Assembly: GCA_937936215.1 (NCBI GenBank)
Contig: CALGWX010000302.1
Location: 1 to 7,089, forward strand
DNA from: an uncultured Burkholderiaceae bacterium
GTDB taxonomy: Bacteria > Pseudomonadota > Gammaproteobacteria > Burkholderiales > Burkholderiaceae_F
DNA length: 7,089 bases
Direction: 5' to 3'
Shown: positions 1-6,949 of the stretch, piece after piece
Position numbering within the stretch: the stretch's first letter is position 1
Layout of the letters: every line of letters begins with the position of its first letter
Notes under the pieces: model-generated
What the model was told of the DNA's origin: nothing
The model's input: only the letters and a program-made list of their open reading frames with translations
The model's database searches: none
Made by a program: the position numbers and the translations under genes

Positions 1-1093
1 GCCGCGCCTCGAGCCGATGGTCGGCGCGGTAGATGCGCAGCGTCGCCTCCAGCGCGGCGAGCGTCATCTTCGACACCCGCAGCGCGCGCTTCAGCGGGTG
101 CTTCTTGATCCTCGCGATCGCCGCCCGCGTGCCGACGATCAGGCCGGCCTGCGGGCCGCCGAGCAGCTTGTCGCCGGAGAAGGTCACGACATCCGCGCCG
201 GCGGCGAGCGACTCCTGCGGCAGCGGCTCCTTCGGCAAGCCCCAGCGGGAAAGGTCCACCAGCGCGCCCGAGCCCAGGTCGACCATGTACGGCAGGCCGT
301 GCCCGTGGGCGATGCGCGTCAACGTGGCGTCGTCGACGCTGGCGGTGAAGCCCTCGACCGCGTAGTTGGACGTGTGCGCCTTGACCACCAGGCCCGTGCG
401 CGGCGTGATCGCCGCCTCGAAGTCGCGGGGATGGGTGCGGTTGGTGGTGCCGACCTCGACCAGCCTGCAGCCGGCCGTCTTCATGATGTCCGGCATCCGG
501 AAGGCGCCGCCGATCTCGATCAGCTCGCCGCGCGAGATCAGCACTTCCTTTTTCGCTGCCAGCGCGGCGAGCGCCAGCACGACCGCGGCGGCGTTGTTGT
601 TGACGACGGTGGCGGCCTCCGCCCCGGTCAGCTCGCGCAGCAGCTCGACGACGAGGTCGTCGCGGTCGCCGCGGCCGCCGCTGGCCAGGTCGAATTCCAG
701 CGCCGCATAGCCGCGCATCGCCGCCGCCACCGCCTCGATCGCCTCCTCGGCCAGCAGCGCGCGGCCGAGGTTGGTGTGGATCACGGTGCCGGTGAGGTTG
801 ATCACCGGTCGCAGGGTGGGCGCGGTCAGCGCGGCGGCACGGCGCGCGACGGCGGCGACCAGCTGCGGCAGCGCCGGCGCCGCCGCGCCGGCGCGGATCG
901 CCTCGCGCTGCGCCACCAGTTCGTCCTGGATCGCGCGCTTGACGAGCTTCGGGCCCAGTGCGGCCACCCGCTCGGCGAGCCGCGGCTCGGCGAGCAGCCG
1001 GTCGACCGAAGGCAACGCCGCGAACGAGGAAGCGGCCAGCCTGCCCGTCGCCTCGCTTGCCTCGCCCGCACCGGGCAGAGTCAAGTCGCTCAT
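1..1093 (-). CDS. selA: SelA, L-seryl-tRNA(Sec) selenium transferase (3' end cut by the window edge)
   Basis: This PLP enzyme of the cytoplasm converts Ser-tRNA(Sec) to Sec-tRNA(Sec) using selenophosphate. I translated the minus strand from the ATG at 1093-1091. The frame stays open to base 1, giving 364 codons of a family that is usually about 460 residues long, so roughly the last 100 residues lie outside. The N-terminal region includes FAALPSVDRLL, typical of SelA. NLTGTVIHTNLGRALL follows, then TVVNNNAAAV (Asn165-167), EVGTTNRTHPRDF, VDLGSG (Asp272) and FSGDKLLGGPQAG. In the last motif Lys309 is the expected PLP Schiff-base lysine, by family correspondence. The start lies 3 bases after the fdhE stop and has no strong Shine-Dalgarno, so translation is probably coupled to fdhE. 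The neighbouring fdnG needs selenocysteine, which explains the location. The identification is firm. Confidence 0.95.
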   Translation of the reverse strand, partial: MSDLTLPGAGEASEATGRLAASSFAALPSVDRLLAEPRLAERVAALGPKLVKRAIQDELVAQREAIRAGAAAPALPQLVAAVARRAAALTAPTLRPVINLTGTVIHTNLGRALLAEEAIEAVAAAMRGYAALEFDLASGGRGDRDDLVVELLRELTGAEAATVVNNNAAAVVLALAALAAKKEVLISRGELIEIGGAFRMPDIMKTAGCRLVEVGTTNRTHPRDFEAAITPRTGLVVKAHTSNYAVEGFTASVDDATLTRIAHGHGLPYMVDLGSGALVDLSRWGLPKEPLPQESLAAGADVVTFSGDKLLGGPQAGLIVGTRAAIARIKKHPLKRALRVSKMTLAALEATLRIYRADHRLEAR

Positions 1094-1096
1094 GGT

Positions 1097-2026
1097 CTAG
1101 CCCGAGCCAGGGTGGAACAGCAGGTTCGGCCCCGAGCGGACGAACCCCTGCTCATCGACCAGCAGGTCGAGAGCCAGCGTGGCCAGGTCGTCGGCGTACG
1201 GGTCGACGAGCGCGTCCTTGTCCTGGTTGAAGAGCTTCAGATACGTCTTGCACTCGTCGCAGGCCTCGGCCTTGACCGCCGCCTGCGTGCCGTCGGCGGC
1301 GTCGTCCTGTGCCAGGCTGAGGTAGTGCACGCCCTTGTCGCCCTCGCACGAGGAGCACTTGACGCGTGCCATGTTCCACTCGGTGTGGCACAGGGCGCAG
1401 ACGAGATAGCGCAGGTTGGCCTGCGCGCCGCCGATGCGGATGAGGCTCGCCACCGGGCGCATGCCGCACACCGGGCAAATCGTCGGCACGTCGCAGCGGC
1501 TGACGTCCGCCGCCGTCAGCGCCGCCGCCTGGCGGGTGAAGTACACCTGCAGCGCCGCGCCCACGAAGGGCACGAGCGCGGCGTCGTCGTCGAGCGTGGT
1601 GCCGGAAAGGACGCGGTCGGCCACCGCTTCTAGCGAGACGTCGTCGAGCGCGCGCAGGCGGTCGAGCGTGGCCGCGACCGCCGGCGCCGCCCCGGCGCGC
1701 ACGGCGGCGACGATGTCGCGCAGGTCGTCGCGCCAGGCCGGCGCACGGGCGTGGCCCTGCGCCGACAGCGGCGGCATGCCGAAGTTGCGGCTCTGTTCGA
1801 TCGCGGCCGCCGGCAGCGGCGCGGCCGGGCGCGCGCCGAAGGCGGCGTGCTGGCCGCGGCAGATTTGCGCCATCAGGCCGAGGTAGACGCCCATCGGATG
1901 GCCGGGTGCGAGCTGTGCAAAGCGCGCGGCGCGCTCCTCGAACAGGCGGGGGTTGGCCGGCAGCACGACGGGCGGCACCTCGCGGGCGCGGTCCGTCGAG
2001 CCGTCGGTGATGATCGGTGTCGCCAA
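1097..2026 (-). CDS. fdhE: FdhE, formate dehydrogenase assembly factor
   Basis: FdhE-family proteins are cytoplasmic, rubredoxin-like iron-binding factors needed to make active membrane-bound formate dehydrogenase. They are not part of the final enzyme. The 309-residue product has four CxxC motifs: CPVC (184/187), CALC (210/213), CSSC (224/227) and CDEC (256/259). This C-terminal metal-binding region follows an alanine-rich helical N-terminal half, and the length fits the family. I chose the TTG at 2026-2024 as start because AAGGA lies 5 bases upstream and the protein then begins MATPIITDGS. A longer frame from TTG 2044 would add six residues, but it has no ribosome site and begins against a hairpin. 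The next gene, selA, starts 3 bases after the TAG stop. A 79-base gap with a hairpin separates fdhE from fdnI. Confidence 0.93.
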   Translation of the reverse strand: MATPIITDGSTDRAREVPPVVLPANPRLFEERAARFAQLAPGHPMGVYLGLMAQICRGQHAAFGARPAAPLPAAAIEQSRNFGMPPLSAQGHARAPAWRDDLRDIVAAVRAGAAPAVAATLDRLRALDDVSLEAVADRVLSGTTLDDDAALVPFVGAALQVYFTRQAAALTAADVSRCDVPTICPVCGMRPVASLIRIGGAQANLRYLVCALCHTEWNMARVKCSSCEGDKGVHYLSLAQDDAADGTQAAVKAEACDECKTYLKLFNQDKDALVDPYADDLATLALDLLVDEQGFVRSGPNLLFHPGSG

Positions 2027-2036
2027 GGGTTTCCTT
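2022..2036 (-). promoter_or_regulatory. Ribosome binding site and TTG start of fdhE
   Basis: On the minus strand AAGGA (2036-2032) stands 5 bases before a TTG codon (2026-2024), which is followed by GCG ACA CCG. No ATG or GTG in this frame has comparable support nearby, so this site decides the fdhE start. A TTG start would lower translation initiation relative to the ATG-started structural genes, which suits an assembly factor needed in small amounts; that last point is inference. Confidence 0.6.
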
Positions 2037-2040
2037 CCCT

Positions 2041-2081
2041 GCAAAGAAACGGCGGCGACCGGTGCGCAACCGATCGCCGCC
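2041..2081 (-). terminator. GC-rich hairpin plus T-rich tract between fdnI and fdhE (possible attenuator)
   Basis: Bases 2051-2058 (GGCGGCGA) pair perfectly with 2074-2081 (TCGCCGCC). After a 1x1 mismatch (2059/2073), 2060-2063 pairs with 2069-2072, leaving a five-base loop at 2064-2068. Read on the minus strand, the hairpin is followed at once by GTTTCTTT (2050-2043), which is T-rich but interrupted by a C. This resembles a leaky intrinsic terminator located after fdnI (stop at 2108-2106) and before fdhE. It could cut expression of fdhE-selA relative to fdnGHI, or act as an mRNA-stabilising or processing hairpin. On the plus strand no T-tract follows it. The structure is seen in the sequence; the function is inferred. 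Confidence 0.5.
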
Positions 2082-2105
2082 GCGAAGACTAAACGAACGG
2101 CGCGG

Positions 2106-2753
2106 CTACTTCGTGCCGCCCCCCGTCACCCGCCGGTACCAAAGCGGGTGGTGGTGCTTGGCCCAGCCGTGCGAGACGGTGCCGCGGGTCATCGCGCGCA
2201 GGCTGCCCTTGACCCAGAAGATCGCCGAGTAGATGTGGACGATGATCCCCATGATCAGGACGAAGGCCGACAGCGCATGAACCACGGCGGCGATGCGGAC
2301 CATCACGATCGGGAAGGTGCCAGCAACGTCGCGCCACATCACGATGCCGGAGGCCAGCAGCAGGATCATGGTCGCGACCATGACCCAAAACAGCTGCTTC
2401 TGCCCGAGGTTGTACTTGTCGATCTCGGGCAGGTTGTGGTCCCGGTTGTTGATGACGTCGGACAGTCGCTTGCCCCACTCGCGGTCGTACGGCTGGATGA
2501 TGTTGTCCTTCCAGTAGCGCGCCGCCATCACCATGAAGAAGACGAACATCACCACCCCGATGAAGGGGTGAAGGATGCGCGTCCAGGTGCCGCCGCCCGT
2601 CAGGCTGGTGAGGAACCAGAACGACGGGTGGAACAGCGCCAGGCCCGAGGTCGCCGCCAGGATGAACGTGATCGCCACCACCCAGTGGACGACGCGCTCG
2701 TTGGCGTTGTAGCGCGGCACTTCGCCGCTTTTCATGGCCACCTGACTGCTCAT
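2106..2753 (-). CDS. fdnI: Formate dehydrogenase gamma subunit, cytochrome b556
   Basis: This inner-membrane dihaem cytochrome takes electrons from the beta subunit and passes them to the quinone pool. The product is 215 residues, normal for FdnI/FdoI. Four hydrophobic segments are visible at about 21-41, 61-80, 120-140 and 150-180. His23, His62, His159 and His173 have the same spacing (39 and 14 residues) as the four haem ligands I recall for E. coli FdnI (18, 57, 155, 169), so they are the likely ligands. The C-terminus (RGTVSHGWAKHHHPLWYRR) is also family-like. The ATG at 2753-2751 overlaps the fdnH stop as ATGA and has GGGAGG a few bases upstream. The frame is open further upstream inside fdnH, but that stretch does not look like this family. 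The choice between the FdnI and FdoI names is arbitrary from sequence alone. Confidence 0.95.
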   Translation of the reverse strand: MSSQVAMKSGEVPRYNANERVVHWVVAITFILAATSGLALFHPSFWFLTSLTGGGTWTRILHPFIGVVMFVFFMVMAARYWKDNIIQPYDREWGKRLSDVINNRDHNLPEIDKYNLGQKQLFWVMVATMILLLASGIVMWRDVAGTFPIVMVRIAAVVHALSAFVLIMGIIVHIYSAIFWVKGSLRAMTRGTVSHGWAKHHHPLWYRRVTGGGTK

Positions 2754-3613
2754 GCCTTGCCTCCCGGTTCTTCTTCCTTCGGACCGCGCGTGACGTAGTG
2801 GAAGAACGCGCCGAGCACCGCCAGCCCGAGGCCGATCGAAAGCAGCGGCTTGGTGATGCCCTTCCACAGCGCCACCCACGGGCTGATCTTTGGATCCACC
2901 GGCAACCCGCTGTACAGGTCAGGCCGGTCGCCATGCTGCAGCACATACATGACGTGCGTGCCGCCGACGCCCTGCGGGTTGTACAGCGCCGCCTGCGCGA
3001 AGCCGCGCTCCTTCAGGTCGTTCACCCGCTTAATGCCGCGCGCGACCATCTCGTCCTTGGCGCCGAACATCAGCGCCCCGGTCGGGCAGGTCTTCACGCA
3101 CGCCGGCGACTGGCCGACCGCGACGCGGTCCGAGCACAGCGAGCACTTGTACGCCTTCTTGTCCTTCTTGGAGATGCGCGGCACGTTGAACGGGCAGCCG
3201 GCGATGCAGTAGCCGCAGCCGATGCAGTTCTCCGACACGAAGTCGACGATGCCGTTGGCGTACTTGACGATCGCGCCGGGCGACGGGCAGGCCTTCAGGC
3301 AGCCGGGATCCTCGCAGTGCATGCAGCCGTCCTTACGGATCAGCCACTCCAGCCGCCCGTCCTTGCCCTGCACTTCGGCGAAGCGCATCACCGTCCACGA
3401 CTGGTCGGTGAGGTCGAGCGGATTGTCGTAGACGCCGACATTGGTGCGGATGTCGTCGCGCAGGTCGTTCCACTGCATGCAGGCGACCTGGCAGGCCTTG
3501 CAGCCGATGCACTTGGAGATGTCGATCAGTTTGGCGACCGGTTCGGAGGCCACACGGACCTGAGGCGGCGCCGTGGTCGTCGCCGAGCGCTTCTGAACGT
3601 CGAGTGATTGCAT
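2750..3613 (-). CDS. fdnH: Formate dehydrogenase beta subunit, four [4Fe-4S] clusters
   Basis: The beta subunit carries electrons from the catalytic subunit across to cytochrome b. The 287-residue protein has four cysteine groups: C35-x2-C38-x2-C41-x3-C45; C97-x2-C100-x4-C105-x3-C109; C130-x2-C133-x2-C136-x3-C140; and C157-x2-C160-x11-C172-x3-C176. This pattern holds four [4Fe-4S] clusters. A single hydrophobic helix at about 256-274 (PLLSIGLGLAVLGAFFHYV) anchors it in the membrane. A charged tail (KEEEPGGKA) follows. It has no signal peptide of its own; in this family it is carried out with the Tat-targeted alpha subunit. The start ATG (3613-3611) has AAGGAGG 5 bases upstream, and this sequence overlaps the stop codon of fdnG. 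The stop overlaps the fdnI start. The length fits the E. coli FdnH/FdoH class. Confidence 0.96.
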   Translation of the reverse strand: MQSLDVQKRSATTTAPPQVRVASEPVAKLIDISKCIGCKACQVACMQWNDLRDDIRTNVGVYDNPLDLTDQSWTVMRFAEVQGKDGRLEWLIRKDGCMHCEDPGCLKACPSPGAIVKYANGIVDFVSENCIGCGYCIAGCPFNVPRISKKDKKAYKCSLCSDRVAVGQSPACVKTCPTGALMFGAKDEMVARGIKRVNDLKERGFAQAALYNPQGVGGTHVMYVLQHGDRPDLYSGLPVDPKISPWVALWKGITKPLLSIGLGLAVLGAFFHYVTRGPKEEEPGGKA

Positions 3614-3626
3614 GACGTCCTCCTTA
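3614..3626 (-). promoter_or_regulatory. Shine-Dalgarno of fdnH overlapping the fdnG stop codon
   Basis: The minus strand reads TAAGGAGGACGTC immediately before the fdnH ATG. The TAA stop of fdnG (3626-3624) shares bases with a near-perfect AAGGAGG (3625-3619), with a 5-base spacer. Ribosomes finishing fdnG therefore terminate on the fdnH initiation site, which favours balanced synthesis of the alpha and beta subunits. Confidence 0.85.
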
Positions 3627-6600
3627 CGCTTTCTCGATGTTGACCAGGAACGCCTTGTACTCCGGCGTCTGCGAATTGGCGTCGGCCACGTACGGCGTCA
3701 GTGTGTTGGCCAGGAAGCCGTCACGCGCCACGCCGACGAAGCCCCAATGGATGGGGATGCCGACGTGATGCACCTTCTTGCCGTCGCAGGTCAGCGGCCT
3801 CATGCGCTTGGTGACCACTGCCGCCGCCTTGATCTCGCCGCGGTTGCTGCGCACCTTGACCATCTGGCCGTTCCTGATGCCCTTGGCCTTCGCCAGGTCC
3901 TCGTCGATTTCGACGAATGGCGACGGCTGCACGATGGCGGTGGACTCGACGTTCTTCGTCCACCAGTGGAAGTGCTCGGTCAGACGGTACGTCGTGGCCG
4001 CGTACGGGAATTCGTCGGCCTTGCCGAACGAGTTCATGTCGCTCTTGAACACGCGCGCCGCCGGGTTGCTCACCACCTTCGGGTTGCCGGGATGGAACGG
4101 GTTGACGCCGAGCGGCGTCTCGAACGGCTCGTAGTGCTCGGGGAACGGCCCCTCGGCCATGCCGACCGCGAATAGCCGCGCCACGCCCTCCGGCGTCATG
4201 ATGAACGGGCCGGCGCCGCTGTCGGGCCCCAACGTGGGCGCGATGTCGGGCACGTCCACGCCCGCCCAGGCCGAGCCGGTCCAGCGGATGCCGGGCCGCT
4301 TCGGATCCCAGTACTGCCCGGTCTTGGGATCGCTGTTGGCGCGGTTGTACAGCACGCGCCGGTTGGCCGGCCAGGCAAAGCCCCAGTTCAACGTGTTGCC
4401 GACGCCGCTCGGGTCGGAGGCATCGCGCCGCGCACTGTTGTTGCCGGCCTGCGACCACACGCCGCAGTAGATCCAGTTGCCGCACGAGGTCGAGCCGTCG
4501 TCGCGCAGCATCGCGAAGCCCGGCAGCTGGTGACCCGCAGGCACCAGGACCTTGGTCGGGTCCTTCGGATCGGTGACGTCCTTCAGCGCCCGGCCGTTGA
4601 TCTCGCGCAGGATTTCCTCGGCCGATGGATGCGCCGGATTGGCGTAGGCCCAGGTGACCTTGAGGATCGGATCCGGGAACTTGCCGCCGTCTTTCTGGTA
4701 GGCCGCACGCAGGCGCGTGAAGATGGTGCCGATGATCTCGCGGTCGCTCTTGGCCTCGCCCGGCGGTTCGGCGCCGGCCCAGTGCCACTGGATCACGCGG
4801 CCGGAGTTGGTGAACGTGCCGGGGTCCTCGGCAAAGCAGCTCGACGGCAGGCGGATCACCTCGGTCTTGATTTCCTCCGGCTTGACGTTGTTCAGGTCGC
4901 CAAAGTTCTTCCAGAACTCCGAGGTGTCGGTCCGCAGCGGGTCGATCACCACCAGCCACTTCAGCTTGGCCAGGGCGGTGGCGACCTTCTGCTTGTTCGG
5001 CAGCGCCGCCAGCGGGTTGAAGCCCTGCATGATGAAGCCGTTGATCTTGCCCTGGTGGATGCGCTCGAACGTGTCCATCACGTCGTAGGCGCCGTCGCGC
5101 TTGGGCAACCAGTCGTAGGCCCAGTCGTTTTCCTTCGTGGCCGCATCGCCGTACCAGGCCTTCTGCAGGCTGACGAACCACTTCGGGAAGTTCTGCGGGA
5201 AGTTCATCTGGTTCGGCCGCAGCGGCTTCGGCGTGCGGCGCGTCTTGAACTCCTCGAAGTTCGTGTCGGCCTCGGTCGGCGCCAGCATGTAGCCGGGCAG
5301 GTTGGCCGAGAACGTGCACATGTCGGTGATGCCCTGCACGTTGGCGTGGCCGCGCAGGGCGTTCACGCCGCCGCCCGGCCGCCCCATGTTGCCCAGCAGC
5401 AGCTGGATCATGGCCATGGTGCGGATGTTCTGCGAGCCGTGCGAGTGCTGCGTCCAGCCCAGCGCGTAGCAGATCGTCATCACCTTGTCCGGCGTGCAGG
5501 TGCTGCCGATCATCTCGGCGACCTTCAGGAACTGGTCCTTCGGCGTGCCGCAGACCTTCTCGACCATCTCCGGCGTGTAGCGGCTGAAGTGCTTCTTCAT
5601 CAGCTGCCAGACGCAGTTCGGGTTCTCGAGGGTCTCGTCGACCATCGCGTAGCCGTCCTTGTCGAGCTGGTAAGCCCAGGTCGCCTTGTTGTAGCTGCGC
5701 TTGGCTTCGTCGTAGCCCGAGAACAGGCCGTCCTTGAAGTCGTAGTCCTCACGGATCAGGAACGAGGCGTTGGTGTACGCCTTGACGTAGTCCATGTGGA
5801 CCTTGTTGTTGGCCAGCAGGTAGTTGATGACGCCGCCCAGGAAGGCAATGTCGCTGCCGGCGCGGATCGGCGCGTAGTAGTCGGCGACCGCGGCCGAGCG
5901 GGTGAAGCGCGGATCGACGACGACGAGCTTGGCCTTGCGGTGCTCGAGCGCCTCGGTGACCCACTTGAAGCCGCAGGGATGAGCTTCGGCGGCATTGCCG
6001 CCCATGATGAGAATCAGATCGGCGTTCTTGATGTCAACCCAGTGGTTGGTCATCGCGCCGCGCCCGAACGTCGGGGCCAGACTGGCCACCGTCGGGGCGT
6101 GTCAAATCCGTGCCTGGGTATCGAGCGATACCATCCCCAGGGCGCGGGCCATCTTGACGCCCAGATAGCCCGACTCGTTGGACGCCGCGCTGGAGAACAG
6201 CATCGAGATCGTGCTCCAGCGGTTGACCGTCACGCCCTTGTCGTTGGTCTCGACGAAGTTGGCGTCGCGGTCGTCCTTCATCAGCTTGACGACGCGGTTG
6301 AACGCCTCGTCCCAGGAGATGCGCTTCCACTCCTTGGCGCCGGGCTCGCGCACCTCGGGGTGCAGCAGGCGGTTCGGCGAATGCACCATGTCGAGCAGCG
6401 CCGCGCCCTTCGGGCACAGCGTGCCGCGGTTGACCGGGTTGTCCGGGTCGCCTTCGATGTGAATGATGCGGGTCTTGACGTTCTTGGCGTTGTCCCCGCG
6501 CGAGTACATGATCACGCCGCAACTGACCGAGCAGTACGGGCACATGCCGCGCGTCTCGGTCGTGCGGGCCAGCTTGTAGGCGCGCACTTCGGCCAAGGCG

Positions 6601-6695
6601 GCCCCGGGCGCGAGGCCCAGACCGACGGCCGAGGACGAGCCCATACCCGCCGCGCAGATCCTGAAGAACTGGCGGCGACTCATGGGAGCGTTCAT
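3624..6695 (-). CDS. fdnG: Formate dehydrogenase alpha subunit, selenocysteine-containing, Tat-exported
   Basis: This catalytic subunit oxidises formate to CO2 at a bis-MGD molybdenum (or tungsten) centre on the periplasmic side. Read through the UGA at 6104-6102, the frame gives 1023 residues, close to E. coli FdnG (about 1015). The N-terminus is a twin-arginine signal, SRRQFF at 6-11, with a likely cut after ALA at 33-35. C52-x2-C55-x3-C59-x34-C94 binds one [4Fe-4S] cluster, and Lys96 (CPKGA) is the conserved electron-relay lysine. Sec198-His199 lies in ARIUHAPTVASLAPTFGRG, matching the FDH-N active site. GGNAAEAHP and a C-terminal molybdopterin-dinucleotide-binding domain follow, with HFHWWTKN and HVGIPIHWGF. 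I chose ATG 6695 because AAAGGAG lies 5 bases upstream and the Tat motif follows directly. An upstream in-frame ATG at 6758 lacks both. A gene finder that treats UGA as stop would split this into pieces of 218 (or 197) and 821 codons; it is not a pseudogene. Confidence 0.97.
6063..6101 (-). promoter_or_regulatory. Bacterial SECIS element in fdnG
   Basis: This mRNA hairpin directly after the UGA is what SelB binds to insert selenocysteine. The apical part pairs CGG (6091-6089) with CCG (6074-6072), then a bulged U (6088), then GGCC (6087-6084) with GGCC (6078-6075), around the loop AGUCU (6083-6079). A lower stem CCCGA/UCGGG (6096-6092 with 6067-6063) can also form. Counting the U of UGA as 1, the bulged base is U17 and the loop has G23 and U24. 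These are the positions known to matter in the E. coli fdhF element. The element is coding at the same time, so it is constrained on both levels. Confidence 0.9.
6102..6104 (-). other. UGA codon recoded as selenocysteine (Sec198 of FdnG)
   Basis: The codon reads TGA on the minus strand, between ATT (Ile197) and CAC (His199). The frame continues for 825 more sense codons that are full-length formate dehydrogenase sequence. The flanking residues match the active-site Sec-His pair of FDH-N. A SECIS hairpin and a selA gene in the same operon support recoding rather than termination. Confidence 0.96.
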
Positions 6696-6707
6696 GAAGT
6701 CTCCTTT
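6696..6707 (-). promoter_or_regulatory. Ribosome binding site of fdnG
   Basis: AAAGGAG (6707-6701 on the minus strand) stands 5 bases before the ATG at 6695-6693. It fixes the fdnG start at MNAPMSRRQFF and argues against the longer in-frame start at 6758. Confidence 0.85.
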
Positions 6708-6803
6708 GAACAACGAATACTCCGCGGTAGAGGCCGACGGGTCCCCTTGCTTATGCATCGCCCGCGGTCACCTGCCTATGTGAGCGACCGTTGCGACTTT
6801 GCG

Positions 6804-6832
6804 ATGCTATTCCCGTAAATTCCGCAAGACAA
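6804..6832 (-). promoter_or_regulatory. Candidate sigma-70-like promoter of the fdn operon
   Basis: On the minus strand TTGTCT (6832-6827) and TAGCAT (6809-6804) are separated by 17 bases, each matching 4 of 6 consensus positions. Transcription would start near 6797, giving a leader of about 100 bases before the fdnG ATG. A TTGCG/CGCAA inverted repeat (6799-6803 and 6823-6827) overlaps it and could be an operator. No FNR-type site (TTGAT-N4-ATCAA) or clear sigma-54 element was seen. The call is tentative. Confidence 0.3.
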
Positions 6833-6905
6833 CTCGCGGAGCGAAAAACCGCAGGCCTGACGGGGCAAAAAGGGGCGGGCGGTTCCGCGTTTTTCCCGAT
6901 CGACA

Positions 6906-6936
6906 CGGCGCCGCTTTGCTTGTTCGCGGCGCGCCG
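6906..6936 (+). other. GC-rich hairpin in the presumed 5' leader of the ppk2-like gene
   Basis: CGCCGC (6909-6914) pairs with GCGGCG (6926-6931) around an 11-base T-rich loop. After a two-base bulge (6932-6933), CGG (6906-6908) pairs with CCG (6934-6936). The hairpin ends 4 bases before the GGAG ribosome site at 6941-6944, so it could affect initiation. In DNA this GC-rich it may be chance. Confidence 0.3.
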
Positions 6937-6949
6937 CAGCGGAGACGAC

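Larger units (their letters stand above)
6696..6949. other. Divergent intergenic region between fdnG and a ppk2-like gene
   Basis: These 254 bases separate two outward-facing genes and must hold both promoters. The middle part (about 6785-6860) is more AT-rich than the surrounding genes and carries two TTGCGA copies 8 bases apart (6791-6796, 6799-6804) and a weak promoter-like pair for the fdn operon. The right part holds a GC-rich hairpin just before the ppk2-like gene. I see no convincing small gene or RNA here. Confidence 0.6.

Noticed and set aside
17..1633. A 538-codon open frame on the plus strand opposite selA and fdhE
   Set aside because: It crosses two real genes on the other strand and has the Arg/Ala/Gln-rich composition of a GC-skew shadow, with no family resemblance.
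1953..2798. A 281-codon plus-strand frame over fdnI and its flanks
   Set aside because: It is a shadow of fdnI, whose haem histidines and membrane segments are clear. The frame is rich in H, D and R, as expected from reverse-complemented membrane-protein codons.
6102..6104. Nonsense mutation or pseudogene in fdnG
   Set aside because: The stop is at the exact catalytic Sec position. The downstream frame is intact for 825 codons, a SECIS follows, and selA is in the same operon.
6737..6750. Possible sigma-54 promoter (GGGTCCCCTTGC)
   Set aside because: The GG and GC are 8 bases apart rather than 10, and it points on the plus strand about 200 bases from the ppk2-like start.
4530..6818. A 762-codon open frame on the plus strand opposite fdnG
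   Set aside because: It is antisense to a clearly recognisable gene. High GC at third positions removes stop codons from the opposite frame. The product is a low-complexity mix of R, A, V, L, D and H with no recognisable domain.
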